From contig NZ_JAMXLY010000001.1 in NCBI RefSeq assembly GCF_024054555.1, positions 1-64,000 on the forward strand: a stretch of DNA of 64,000 nucleotides, written 5' to 3'. The stretch is from Segatella cerevisiae (GTDB lineage Bacteria > Bacteroidota > Bacteroidia > Bacteroidales > Bacteroidaceae). Numbering within the stretch: position 1 is the first letter of the stretch; each line of letters opens with the position of its first letter. Made by a program: the position numbers and the translations under genes. Positions 1 to 8,448 of this stretch are shown here, in pieces. A model generated the notes under the pieces. It searched no databases. It was not told the DNA's origin and saw only the letters and a program-made list of their open reading frames with translations.

Positions 1-830
1 TGCCTAAGCCAATAGCCGCAGACAGCATACCGCAGCCTGCTTATTCTTTTATTGTGTCAAAACAAATAAGTTAAACCTGAATAGCCGATTTACTGGCTGT
101 TCGCAATAAAAACATTTTCGAATGAAAATTTTGAAAATGTATGATACTTTTTTATCTAACTTATATACTATCTTACTTATTACCTCCCTTCTGTGAAAAA
201 GTTCAAAGATCCAATAATGATAAAAAAGAGGGTATATCCTGATCAGAGACTGTTTCAAAAGGTTTTTGAGAACAAACATCAAATTAGAAGTTGTATCATT
301 ATAAGATCATAAAAAACGGATAATCGTTTATAAGTTGATAAGACTCCTAATCCTTTCTGAAAACGTTACGGAATTTTCATGAACTTATTCATGGAATTCA
401 GAGTTTACAGACGAATCAAAAGATCGTTAAGCTAAAATATAGATTTTTGAATTCACAAATGATAATTAATAAACTCAGCATCTCTTTATGTCTAGACCAT
501 TCTAACAATGTTTCTATAGGAAAAATAGCATTCCCTTACTCTAGAAAATTCGGTCTGATGTGCTTATTTTAAGATTATATCTGTATCTTTGTCATGCAAT
601 AGAAAGGAAAATTTCTCCTTTAACACCTATTTATAACAGAAAACAACAACGAGAAAACCATGAGAATAGAGGTCAAGAAGTCATCTATAGACACACATTT
701 CTTGGTAACGTGAAAAGGTGATGATATTGGTCAGTCCTAGAAGACACTGCATATAATCCCTTTTAAATCCCCAAAGAGAAACTTTTATATCATAAAAATT
801 ATTGAAAGAAACATCATAATATCATATCAA
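1..830. other. AT-rich non-coding stretch and long glycosidase leader
   Basis: I see no convincing gene here. At the left edge a minus-strand ATG (complement 26-28) opens a frame of nine codons that runs off the window; it could be the start of an upstream gene but cannot be judged. An imperfect inverted repeat lies at 371-383 and 388-399 (arms around TTCATGAA). A promoter-like TATCTTTG is at 584-591, leaving about 230 bases of leader before the GH27 start. Within that leader a 17-codon frame (660-713) starts after an A-rich run; it has no other support. Confidence 0.5.
584..591 (+). promoter_or_regulatory. Bacteroidetes -7 element upstream of the GH27 gene
   Basis: TATCTTTG matches the TAnnTTTG consensus exactly. 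No clear TTTG lies 19-21 bp upstream, so the promoter may need an activator. It would give a leader of about 230 bases. Confidence 0.45.
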
Positions 831-2216
831 ATGAAACATTTACGCATACGAACAATCTTGAACAAGAGAAATACTTTATTGGGATTACTGGTAATACTAC
901 TATCTCAGTCTGCAACAGCTTTAGCTGCATTGCCGGATAAATATGCTTTCAGACAATGGGCTCAGACTCCGCCTATGGGATGGGACAGTTGGGACTGCTA
1001 TGGTCCTTCTGTAACGGAGCAGGAAATTAAGGCGAATGCAGACTTTATGGCTAATCACCTTAAATCTTACGGATGGAACTATGTCATTGTAGACATCCGA
1101 TGGTATGTGGAAAACCAGACAACAGGACAATATAACATAAAAGATCCGATCTACGTCATTGACAATTACGGACGCTATCTACCTGCCATAAACCGGTTTC
1201 CGTCAGCTGCAGGAGGAAAAGGTTTCAAAGCTCTGGCCGACTATATCCATTCAAAAGGTTTAAAATTTGGAATCCATATCATGCGGGGTATCCCAAAGAT
1301 AGCAGTTCAACGGAAATTGCCAATCAAGGGAGGAAATGGCATCACTGCAGATCAGATCTATTCTCCTGAAGAACAATGCAAATGGCTCGCTGACAATTAT
1401 ACCATCCTCGCTGACAGGAAAGGTGCACAGGATTATTACAATTCCATCCTTGACTTATATGCATCATGGGGAGTAGATTATATTAAAGAAGATGATTTAT
1501 CCAGCCCCTACCATCAGGGGGAGATAGAGATGGTCCGCAAAGCCATTGACCAGTGTGGACGTCCCATCGTCCTGAGTACTTCTCCAGGAGAGACGCCCAT
1601 AGAGAAAGCTGACCATGTCCGCAAGCATGCCAATATGTGGAGAATGGTCAACGATGTTTGGGATAATTGGAGTGACTTGACCCACCTGATGCAGGTAGCC
1701 CGCCAATGGTATCCTTACATTGCGCCAGGTACATGGCCCGACTGTGACATGATCCCGTTGGGGCATCTGGCTATCAAGGGTGAACGTGGAAATGACCGAA
1801 TGACAAAACTCACTAAGGATGAACAATATTCATTGATGACATTCTTTACCATCTTCCGCTCTCCCCTTATTTTTGGAGGAGACCTGCCGTCAATTGATCC
1901 GTTTACACTCTCCCTACTTACCAATCAGGACGTTCTGCGAATGCATAAAGAAAGTCAGAATGTACGCTTGGTCTTCCAAGATCAAGACAAATTGGCTATC
2001 ACCTCCACCGATCCCCATACCGGTACTTATCTCGCTGTCTTCAACCTTTCCGATGACAGTACACGCAACATCAAAGTTAACCTGAAGGATTTAGGACTAT
2101 CCGGCAGTCGGAAAGTCAGGGATCTCTGGTCTGGCAAATCATTGGGAAAAGTTAACAACCAATATGCCGTTACCTTACGGCCTCATGCGTCCATCTTGGT
2201 CGAATTTCTAAAATGA
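831..2216 (+). CDS. secreted glycoside hydrolase family 27 protein (alpha-galactosidase-like)
   Basis: Probable retaining exo-glycosidase that removes terminal alpha-galactose (or the related beta-L-arabinopyranose) from plant oligosaccharides. The first ~33 residues form a signal peptide (LLGLLVILLSQSATALAA), so it acts outside the cytoplasm. The (beta/alpha)8 barrel begins with PPMGWDSWDCYG. The family nucleophile motif appears as DYIKEDD, with D221 in the expected position. The acid/base motif appears as RMVNDVWDNW with D275, and TWPDCDM replaces the common WNDPDM loop. A C-terminal beta-sandwich follows, ending LRPHASILVEF. At 461 residues the length is normal. The gene is monocistronic, between a long leader and a strong terminator. 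The galactose operon at 33.7-37.4 kb could use its product. Family assignment is firm; the exact substrate is not. Confidence 0.85.
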   Translation: MKHLRIRTILNKRNTLLGLLVILLSQSATALAALPDKYAFRQWAQTPPMGWDSWDCYGPSVTEQEIKANADFMANHLKSYGWNYVIVDIRWYVENQTTGQYNIKDPIYVIDNYGRYLPAINRFPSAAGGKGFKALADYIHSKGLKFGIHIMRGIPKIAVQRKLPIKGGNGITADQIYSPEEQCKWLADNYTILADRKGAQDYYNSILDLYASWGVDYIKEDDLSSPYHQGEIEMVRKAIDQCGRPIVLSTSPGETPIEKADHVRKHANMWRMVNDVWDNWSDLTHLMQVARQWYPYIAPGTWPDCDMIPLGHLAIKGERGNDRMTKLTKDEQYSLMTFFTIFRSPLIFGGDLPSIDPFTLSLLTNQDVLRMHKESQNVRLVFQDQDKLAITSTDPHTGTYLAVFNLSDDSTRNIKVNLKDLGLSGSRKVRDLWSGKSLGKVNNQYAVTLRPHASILVEFLK

Positions 2217-2244
2217 CCCCTCTATGAATAGGGCCATAAAACAG

Positions 2245-2297
2245 ATGCCACACCTTTCTAAGTTTCAAACTTAAGAGAAAGTGTGGCATTTATTTTT
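2245..2297 (+). terminator. Rho-independent terminator after GH27 gene
   Basis: A long stem with arms beginning ATGCCACAC and ending GTGTGGCAT, looped around AAGTTTCAAACTT, is followed by TTATTTTT. Confidence 0.85.
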
Positions 2298-2310
2298 CTA
2301 AATACCGTAA

Positions 2311-2470
2311 ATCTAAAGGTATAAGAAGGCGAATTCCCAAGGTATAAGGATATGAGTTCTATACGTATGGGAAGACCTTTCATAAAGGTATGGGAATGTA
2401 AGTTCCAAAGGTATGTGAAAGTCGTTCCCAAAGGTATATGAAAGGGCGTTCTATAGGTATAGAACGCTCC
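2311..2470. repeat. tandem array of ~22-24 bp palindromic units (array 1)
   Basis: About seven imperfect units with core TTCCCAAAGGTATRTGAA follow one another; the A/G-rich spacer varies. The last unit is a perfect palindrome at 2446-2467 (GCGTTCTAT, AGGT, ATAGAACGC). The array lies between the convergent GH27 and yggS genes. A similar array of related units lies at 40467-40620. Function unknown; it may be a structured RNA end or a protein-binding repeat. Confidence 0.75.
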
Positions 2471-2578
2471 GTAGATTCCGCTTCACTTTATTGTCTGTTT
2501 GACGGTCGATGTTCCTCCACAGAAGAACGAGTTCTAAAGCGCTGAAAGCCTTGGGGCATTTTCTCTCAGGCTAGAAAG

Positions 2579-2638
2579 AATGTTCAGACATCCTATCTCA
2601 TAGAGGTCTGAACATTTCTTCATAGAAGTCTGAACATC
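2579..2638 (-). terminator. inverted repeat, probable yggS terminator, with a third arm
   Basis: AATGTTCAGAC (2579-2589) pairs with GTCTGAACATT (2606-2616). A further copy, AGTCTGAACAT, lies at 2628-2638. On the minus strand the hairpin is followed by TTCTTTCTAG, which fits termination of yggS. The extra arm allows two alternative hairpins. Confidence 0.55.
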
Positions 2639-2641
2639 CGT

Positions 2642-3319
2642 TCAATAAACCCTGGGACCGAAGATGGCCGTACCCACACGGACCATTGTAGACCCATGCT
2701 TTACTGCAATATGATAATCATGGCTCATTCCCCAAGAACGTTCCTTGAAATCAGGATCATCGGCAAAATATTTGGACTTCACTTCTTTGAAAAATTCATT
2801 AGCAGTATCGAACTCGTGCGCAATCTGATCCTGATCATCCACGTTAGACGCCATCATCATCAAGCCACAAATCTTGACGTGCTTCATATCTTTCCAAACT
2901 CCCGAATCCAAAAACGCCCTGCAGGCATCAAGGGTAAAGCCATATTTCGTAGCCTCCTCGGCGATGTGCAGTTCCAAAAGGACATTGATCGTCTTCTGGC
3001 ACTTTGCAGCCTGTTTATCAATTTCCTTCATCAGTTTCAAACTGTCGCAGGATTCCACCATCGTAATATAAGGTGCAATGTACTTGACCTTGTTCGTCTG
3101 AAGATGACCGATAAAATGCCATTCGATATCTTTGGGCAGTTTCTCGACTTTGCGGTTAAGTTCCTGTTCATGGCTCTCCCCGAATACACGCTGACCTTCT
3201 TTGTAGGCAGCCTCAATGTATTCTTCAGGATGAAATTTGCTGATGGCAACCAATCTTACTCCTTCAGGCAGGCTGTCCAGCACTTCGTGTAATTTTTTTG
3301 CGACATCAACCATTTCCAT
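2642..3319 (-). CDS. yggS: YggS-family PLP homeostasis protein
   Basis: Cytoplasmic alanine-racemase-fold protein that binds pyridoxal 5'-phosphate and helps balance the vitamin B6 pool. No enzymatic activity is established for the family. K28 in VAISKF is the PLP lysine. WHFIGHLQTNK, KYGF, GLMMM(A), MGMSHDY-like (here WGMSHDYHIAVKHGS) and VRVGTAIFG are the family signatures in order. The 225 residues match the family. ATGs at 3319 and 3313 are both possible starts; a TACTTTTG at complement 3325-3332 would leave an extremely short leader. It lies downstream of the DUF4494 gene on the same strand, about 70 bases away. Confidence 0.9.
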   Translation of the reverse strand: MEMVDVAKKLHEVLDSLPEGVRLVAISKFHPEEYIEAAYKEGQRVFGESHEQELNRKVEKLPKDIEWHFIGHLQTNKVKYIAPYITMVESCDSLKLMKEIDKQAAKCQKTINVLLELHIAEEATKYGFTLDACRAFLDSGVWKDMKHVKICGLMMMASNVDDQDQIAHEFDTANEFFKEVKSKYFADDPDFKERSWGMSHDYHIAVKHGSTMVRVGTAIFGPRVY

Positions 3320-3389
3320 ATTTTCAAAAGTATTTAATCACTACGACCATTGCTCTAGTAGCCCGAATGCGGAAAGGACCTATCGAGTC

Positions 3390-3932
3390 TCAAGCACCTG
3401 CAACAGAGCCTTTGTCAGTTTGCTGACTGGCCGGAGTCTCTTCATATTCAGGGACATCATTTTTCTCACCCTCTTTTTTCTGATTAGGTGCATGGTGTTC
3501 GTAGACGTCCATAATCTGTGTCTCGACGATTGAAGCAATCACATAATCAATCATCGTGCTGCCCATCACCTCATCGACGTGCTTCACGGCACCGGGAAGA
3601 GAAGCGGCCTGAACCAGATAGTAAACGTTGGAGCGCTTTTCCTTTTCCGTTTTCTCATCAATGGTAATAAACTGCAATTTAGCTTTGTACCATTTGTCAT
3701 CAGAATCGACATCACTGAAAAAGACCTCGCCGTAAGAAGCCGGTTTGATATCCGTAATCTTCATTTCTCCACTGATATAAGAAGACATCTCCTCAATGAT
3801 GGCACTTTCAGCCTCAGTAAAACTCAAGGCATCCACGACATACTGTTCGGTGACTTTTTTCTGCATGCCATCCTCCATCATCTTTTCATATCTGATTTTG
3901 GTTTCAAACCAAGTACTCGTTCTGGATCTCAT
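3390..3932 (-). CDS. DUF4494-family conserved protein
   Basis: A 180-residue soluble protein of a family I recognise only from Bacteroidetes (DUF4494), with no known function. The typical N-terminus (TWFETKIRYEK) and the alternating strand/helix central part (YVVDALSFTEAESAIIEEM; VFFSDVDSDDKWYKAKLQFITIDE) are present. The C-terminal ~35 residues are hydrophilic and low in complexity (KKEGEKNDVPEYEETPASQQ) and probably disordered. It is transcribed divergently from the aminotransferase gene through a mirror-symmetric promoter pair, and yggS follows it. The family assignment rests on memory of the N-terminal motif. Confidence 0.75.
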   Translation of the reverse strand: MRSRTSTWFETKIRYEKMMEDGMQKKVTEQYVVDALSFTEAESAIIEEMSSYISGEMKITDIKPASYGEVFFSDVDSDDKWYKAKLQFITIDEKTEKEKRSNVYYLVQAASLPGAVKHVDEVMGSTMIDYVIASIVETQIMDVYEHHAPNQKKEGEKNDVPEYEETPASQQTDKGSVAGA

Positions 3933-3987
3933 AATAATAGGTGATATTTTTGTAAATTGGTTTATTCTTAATTTTTCTCAATCATCA

Positions 3988-4020
3988 TGCAAAGATAATA
4001 AAAATTTCCTTATCTTTGCA
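3988..4020. promoter_or_regulatory. mirror-symmetric divergent promoters
   Basis: TGCAAAGATAA (3988-3998) is an exact inverted repeat of TTATCTTTGCA (4010-4020), 11 bp apart. Each arm contains a perfect TATCTTTG -7 element. The minus-strand element (complement 3990-3997) points to the DUF4494 gene and the plus-strand element (4011-4018) to the aminotransferase gene. Confidence 0.75.
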
Positions 4021-4045
4021 GTTTGATAATTAATTATTCTTACCA

Positions 4046-5257
4046 ATGCCGGAAATATCAGTACGTGGATTAAACATGCCCGAGTCACCTATTCGCAAGT
4101 TAGCCCCATTAGCGGCATCAGCGAAAGATCGGGGTATAAAAGTTTATCACCTGAATATCGGTCAACCCGACATGCCATCCCCACAATGCGGGTTGGATGC
4201 CTTGAAGCACGTTGACCGTAAGGTTCTGGAGTATTCTCCGAGTCAGGGCTATCTGAGTTTTCGGACCAAGTTAGTTGATTACTACAAGAAATACGACATC
4301 AACGTCACCCCTGATGACATCATCATCACCACAGGAGGCAGTGAAGCGGTCATGTTTGCCTTCATGAGTTGTCTCAATCCGGGCGACGAGATCATCATGC
4401 CAGAACCGGGATATGCGAACTATATGGCCTTTGCCATTTCTGCAGGAGCCAAGATACAGACCATTGCCACGACGATCGACGAAGGTTTTTCCCTACCAAA
4501 AGTTGAGAAATTCGAAGAGTTGATCAACAGTCATACCCGCGCTATCATGATCTGCAATCCAAACAATCCTACAGGTTACCTGTATACGCGAAGGGAGATG
4601 AACCAAATCCGCGACCTGTGCAAGAAATACGACCTGTTCCTCTTCTCTGATGAAGTTTATCGGGAGTATATCTATACCGGTTCACCCTATATCAGTGCCA
4701 TGCACCTGAAAGGGATCGAGCAAAATACGATCCTCATCGACTCGGTTTCAAAACGCTATTCGGAATGTGGAATCCGTATCGGCGCGTTGATTACAAAGAA
4801 CGAGGAAGTACGGAAGGCCGTCATGAAATTCTGCCAATGCAGGTTAAGTCCTCCTCTCCTCGGACAAATCGTTGCCGAAGCCTCTCTGGATGCACCTCAG
4901 AGTTATTACAGCAATGTATACGATGAATACGAACTTCGGCGGAAGTGCCTTGTAGACGGACTGAACCGTATTCCGGGAGCCTACTCCCCTATTCCTATGG
5001 GCGCATTCTACACCGTAGCGAAACTCCCCGTGGACAATGCAGAGAAATTCTGCCACTGGCTTTTGACAGACTTCAACTACGAAGGAGAGACCGTGATGCT
5101 AGCACCGGCAGCCGGTTTCTATACCACCCCTGGGGCAGGAATCGACCAGGTCCGCTTGGCTTATGTCCTGAAAAGACCTGATCTGAAAAGAGCCCTTTTG
5201 ATTTTGCGTAAGGCTTTGGAAACCTATCCGGGCCGAAAAATGACTGACGATATCTAA
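4046..5257 (+). CDS. class I PLP-dependent aminotransferase (aspartate aminotransferase-like)
   Basis: Cytoplasmic fold-type I transaminase, 403 residues. Features in order are the N-terminal substrate region (MPESPIRKLAPLA), LNIGQPDMPSP, the cofactor-loop TTGGSEAVMFAF, NPNNPTGYLYT, SDEVYREY, and SVSKRYSECGIRIG with K236 as the Schiff-base lysine. A late arginine (QVRLAYVL) would bind the substrate carboxylate. Among class I enzymes it resembles aspartate/aromatic transaminases of the Bacteroidetes and Thermus type, but the amino donor cannot be fixed from motifs. It starts 27 bases after a perfect -7 element. Its stop lies one base before the next start (5259), so the permease gene is probably co-transcribed and coupled. 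Confidence 0.85.
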   Translation: MPEISVRGLNMPESPIRKLAPLAASAKDRGIKVYHLNIGQPDMPSPQCGLDALKHVDRKVLEYSPSQGYLSFRTKLVDYYKKYDINVTPDDIIITTGGSEAVMFAFMSCLNPGDEIIMPEPGYANYMAFAISAGAKIQTIATTIDEGFSLPKVEKFEELINSHTRAIMICNPNNPTGYLYTRREMNQIRDLCKKYDLFLFSDEVYREYIYTGSPYISAMHLKGIEQNTILIDSVSKRYSECGIRIGALITKNEEVRKAVMKFCQCRLSPPLLGQIVAEASLDAPQSYYSNVYDEYELRRKCLVDGLNRIPGAYSPIPMGAFYTVAKLPVDNAEKFCHWLLTDFNYEGETVMLAPAAGFYTTPGAGIDQVRLAYVLKRPDLKRALLILRKALETYPGRKMTDDI

Positions 5258-5258
5258 A

Positions 5259-6506
5259 ATGAATTTCCCTCTATATATAGCTAAGAAAATTTCCTCCGAT
5301 GCCAGTGACAAGCAAAGAGTGTCACGGCCTGCCATACGTATAGCAACGGTCGGTGTTGCTATTGGTCTCGCCGTCATGATTATTTCTGTGTGCATTATAT
5401 TGGGATTCAAACATACGATCCGTGACAAGGTCATCGGCTTTGGCGGACAGATAGAAGTAGCAGACTTCCTTACACTCCAGTCCAACGGCAATTATCCGGT
5501 CGTCCTCAATGATTCCATGATGAATGTTCTCAAGCATATTCCGGGAGTCAAGCATGTCGAGCGCTTCGCTGTAAAAGAAGGAATCCTGAAAACAGACTCG
5601 GATTTCTTGGGCGTAGCCTTCAAGGGCGTAGGGCCTGAATGGGATTCTACCTTCATCCATCAGAACATGGTAGCCGGGAGCATCCCGAAATTCAGCGACC
5701 AGTCAAGTAAAAATCACATATTGGTCTCCAAACTCATGGCCGACAAACTCCATCTCAATGTCGGACAACGCATATTTGCTTATTTTATAGACCATAATGG
5801 GGTAAGGATACGCCGGTTCACCATCCAGGGTATCTACGAAACCAATCTGAAGAAATATGATGAGGTCACCTGTTATACTGACCTCTATACGGCTGTCAAA
5901 CTCAATGGTTGGGACAGTGACCAGGCTAGTGGAGCGGCAATCACTGTAAACGATTTCAACAAGATCAACGAAACAGAAGCTTACTTTACGAACAAGGTCA
6001 ACAGGACTGTTGACCGTTTCGGAGAGACCTATTCAAGCGCAACGATACAGGACATCAACCCTCAAATCTTTGCGTGGTTGGATCTGCTGGACTTGAATGT
6101 CTGGGTCATCCTCGGTTTGATGACGGCTGTTGCAGTCGTTACCATGATTTCAGGATTATTGATCATCATCCTCGAGCGGACCAGTATGATCGGTGTGTTG
6201 AAGGCTTTGGGAGCAAGGAACAAGACCATCAGGCATACTTTCCTGTGGTTTGCAGCCTTCATTGTAGGCAAGGGACTGTTGATCGGGGACGTCATAGGTA
6301 TCGGCCTTCTGGCTATACAGAAATACACAGGACTAATCAGGCTCGACCCACAGACCTATTATGTCAATACGGTCCCTATAGAGTTCAATTGGGGACTTAT
6401 CGTGGCTCTCAACGTTGCGACAATGCTCATCAGCATGGTGATGCTAGTCACACCAAGTTATCTGATCTCCCATATTCATCCTGCCCAAAGTATGCGGTAT
6501 GAATGA
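5259..6506 (+). CDS. LolC/LolE-type ABC transporter permease (FtsX domain)
   Basis: Inner-membrane protein of 415 residues with the MacB/FtsX architecture. One N-terminal membrane segment (IRIATVGVAIGLAVMIISVC, about residues 26-45) is followed by a periplasmic domain of roughly 220 residues and three C-terminal membrane segments (VILGLMTAVAVVTMISGLL onward). The N-terminus (FPLYIAKKISS) and GFKHTIRDKVIGFGGQIEV resemble the lipoprotein-releasing permeases LolC/E. The ATPase partner is not in this window. It probably extracts lipoproteins toward the outer membrane; the substrate is inferred from family only. Confidence 0.8.
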   Translation: MNFPLYIAKKISSDASDKQRVSRPAIRIATVGVAIGLAVMIISVCIILGFKHTIRDKVIGFGGQIEVADFLTLQSNGNYPVVLNDSMMNVLKHIPGVKHVERFAVKEGILKTDSDFLGVAFKGVGPEWDSTFIHQNMVAGSIPKFSDQSSKNHILVSKLMADKLHLNVGQRIFAYFIDHNGVRIRRFTIQGIYETNLKKYDEVTCYTDLYTAVKLNGWDSDQASGAAITVNDFNKINETEAYFTNKVNRTVDRFGETYSSATIQDINPQIFAWLDLLDLNVWVILGLMTAVAVVTMISGLLIIILERTSMIGVLKALGARNKTIRHTFLWFAAFIVGKGLLIGDVIGIGLLAIQKYTGLIRLDPQTYYVNTVPIEFNWGLIVALNVATMLISMVMLVTPSYLISHIHPAQSMRYE

Positions 6507-6553
6507 CACGATTTACTGAAAGGTGGAGACAGATAAATAAAAAAGATTAGAGC

Positions 6554-6589
6554 CGGATATTTTGAGAAAAAGATCGCTCAATATATCCG
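6554..6589 (+). terminator. hairpin after the permease gene
   Basis: CGGATATTTTGAG and CTCAATATATCCG pair over 12 of 13 positions with a 10-base loop. No T-run follows, so termination is only probable. Confidence 0.4.
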
Positions 6590-6680
6590 TCCATATCATT
6601 AAAAACGAAGAAAATCTGTCCTTTTTCTTACCAAAATCAAAATTCTAATAGATTTAATTAAAATATTGCACAGAAAGTTT

Positions 6681-6709
6681 TTTGATGTGCAGAAATCTGG
6701 TTATCTTTG
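6681..6709 (+). promoter_or_regulatory. promoter of acyl-CoA-synthetase-like gene 1
   Basis: TTTG (6681-6684) and TATCTTTG (6702-6709), 17 bp apart. The transcript would start near 6716, which excludes upstream start codons and fixes the ATG at 6733. Confidence 0.7.
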
Positions 6710-6732
6710 CACAAAATTTTTGGTTTTGTGCA

Positions 6733-8397
6733 ATGGAAACGAATACAAGTTTTAACTCATATATTGAGAAGAGCATTAAGGACAATTGGGACAAAGATTC
6801 ACTTACAGACTATAAGGGAACGACCCTCCAATACCACGATGTCGCACGCAAGATAGAAAAACTCCATATCCTGTTTGAGAGTTGCAATATACAAAAAGGT
6901 GACAAGATTGCTATCTGTGGACGCAATAGTGCCAACTGGGCAGTTGCCTTCCTTGCCACCCTGACTTACGGAGCAGTAGCTGTTCCCATCCTACATGAAT
7001 TTACAGCTGATCAAATTCACAATATCGTCAATCATTCTGATGCTAAAATCCTTTTTGTAGGGGATGTCGTGGCCACGCAGATAGACCCAGCCAAGATGCC
7101 AAACCTCGAGAGCATCATCTATCTCCCCTACAGATCGATCATCCTGTCACGCAACGAACAATTCTCGCACACGGTAGAGCATCTCAATGAGATATTCGGT
7201 AAGAAATATCCCAAATATTTTGGAAAAGAGCATATCCACTACCACGAAGACCAACCCGATGAACTTGCACTGATCAACTATACGAGTGGGACAACAGGCT
7301 TTTCCAAAGGTGTCATGCTCTCTTATCAGGCTCTCTGGAGCAATCTGGACTTCATCCTGAATGCTTTAGGGCCCCATCTGAAGAAAGGCAGTTCGGTACT
7401 CAACATCCTCCCTATGGCCCACATGTATGGTCTAATGGTCGAATTCCTGTTTGAATTCTGCTTGGGAAACCATATTCATTTTCTGACAAGACTTCCCAGT
7501 CCTTCCATTATTGCACAAGCCTTTTATGACATCAAACCGAGCATCATCATCGCCGTTCCCCTGATTATAGAAAAGATCGTACGCAAAAAGATATTCCCGG
7601 TTATCCAGAACAACAAGATGAAGGTATTGCTCAATATGCCTGTCATCAACAAGAAAATCAAGGAGAGCATCTGCGAAAAGATCAAGGAACTCTTCGGCGG
7701 TAATCTTTATGAGATCATCATTGGGGGCGCCGGACTCAACAAAGAAGTTGAAAATTTCTTTACCAGCATTCATTTCCCTATCACAGTAGGTTACGGTACC
7801 ACAGAGACGGCCCCACTGATCACCTTCACGAATTGGGAAGATTTTGCTCCCGGTTCTTGTGGGAAACCCGTAGCACACATGGAAGTCAAGATCTTGAGCC
7901 CGGACCCGGAGAATATCCCGGGCGAAATCATCACCCGCGGTCTCAATGTCATGAAAGGCTATTATAAGAACGAAGCAGCGACAAAAAAAGCGCTTGTAGA
8001 CGGTTGGTTTCATACCGGTGACTTGGCCACGATGGACAAAGAGGGAAATGTCTTTATCAGAGGCAGAATCAAAAATATGCTCTTAGGTGCTGACGGACAG
8101 AACATCTACCCGGAAGAGATCGAAGACAAACTCAATTCCATGGCTATGGTCAATGAGAGCCTTGTCATTCAAAAGGGCGACAAACTCGTCGGACTCGTCA
8201 ATCCCAATAAAGAAGAAGTACAGTCGTTAGGATTTTCAAAAGAAGACCTGGCAAGAATCATGGAAGAATACCGCAAGAAATTAAATGCGGGACTCCCCTC
8301 CTTCTGCAAAATCTCCAGCATACAACTCCATGACGAAGAATTTGAAAAGACACCTAAGAAAAGTATCAAACGCTATCTTTACAAAGATGCACTTTAA
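6733..8397 (+). CDS. AMP-binding acyl-CoA synthetase-like protein, copy 1
   Basis: ANL-superfamily adenylating enzyme (554 residues) that activates a carboxylate with ATP and probably loads it on CoA. The substrate is likely a fatty or other organic acid. Motifs: the phosphate loop TSGTTGFSKG (184-193), GYGTTETAPL, GWFHTGDLATMD, and the hinge and C-terminal domain start RGRIKNMLLG. Near the end, KTPKKSIKRYLY supplies the catalytic-lysine region. I chose the ATG at 6733 because the promoter -7 element lies at 6702-6709 and because this N-terminus aligns with the downstream paralogue. An in-frame ATG at 6682 would lie upstream of the transcript. Copy 2 follows 51 bases downstream. Confidence 0.85.
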   Translation: METNTSFNSYIEKSIKDNWDKDSLTDYKGTTLQYHDVARKIEKLHILFESCNIQKGDKIAICGRNSANWAVAFLATLTYGAVAVPILHEFTADQIHNIVNHSDAKILFVGDVVATQIDPAKMPNLESIIYLPYRSIILSRNEQFSHTVEHLNEIFGKKYPKYFGKEHIHYHEDQPDELALINYTSGTTGFSKGVMLSYQALWSNLDFILNALGPHLKKGSSVLNILPMAHMYGLMVEFLFEFCLGNHIHFLTRLPSPSIIAQAFYDIKPSIIIAVPLIIEKIVRKKIFPVIQNNKMKVLLNMPVINKKIKESICEKIKELFGGNLYEIIIGGAGLNKEVENFFTSIHFPITVGYGTTETAPLITFTNWEDFAPGSCGKPVAHMEVKILSPDPENIPGEIITRGLNVMKGYYKNEAATKKALVDGWFHTGDLATMDKEGNVFIRGRIKNMLLGADGQNIYPEEIEDKLNSMAMVNESLVIQKGDKLVGLVNPNKEEVQSLGFSKEDLARIMEEYRKKLNAGLPSFCKISSIQLHDEEFEKTPKKSIKRYLYKDAL

Positions 8398-8448
8398 CTT
8401 TCCGGCATATTGAATCCCAGAAAGTGAAAAGCCATAGAATAGAAACAA

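Noticed and set aside
660..713. 17-codon frame in the GH27 leader as a regulatory leader peptide
   Set aside because: Too short to judge; no codon run or hairpin pair suggesting attenuation.
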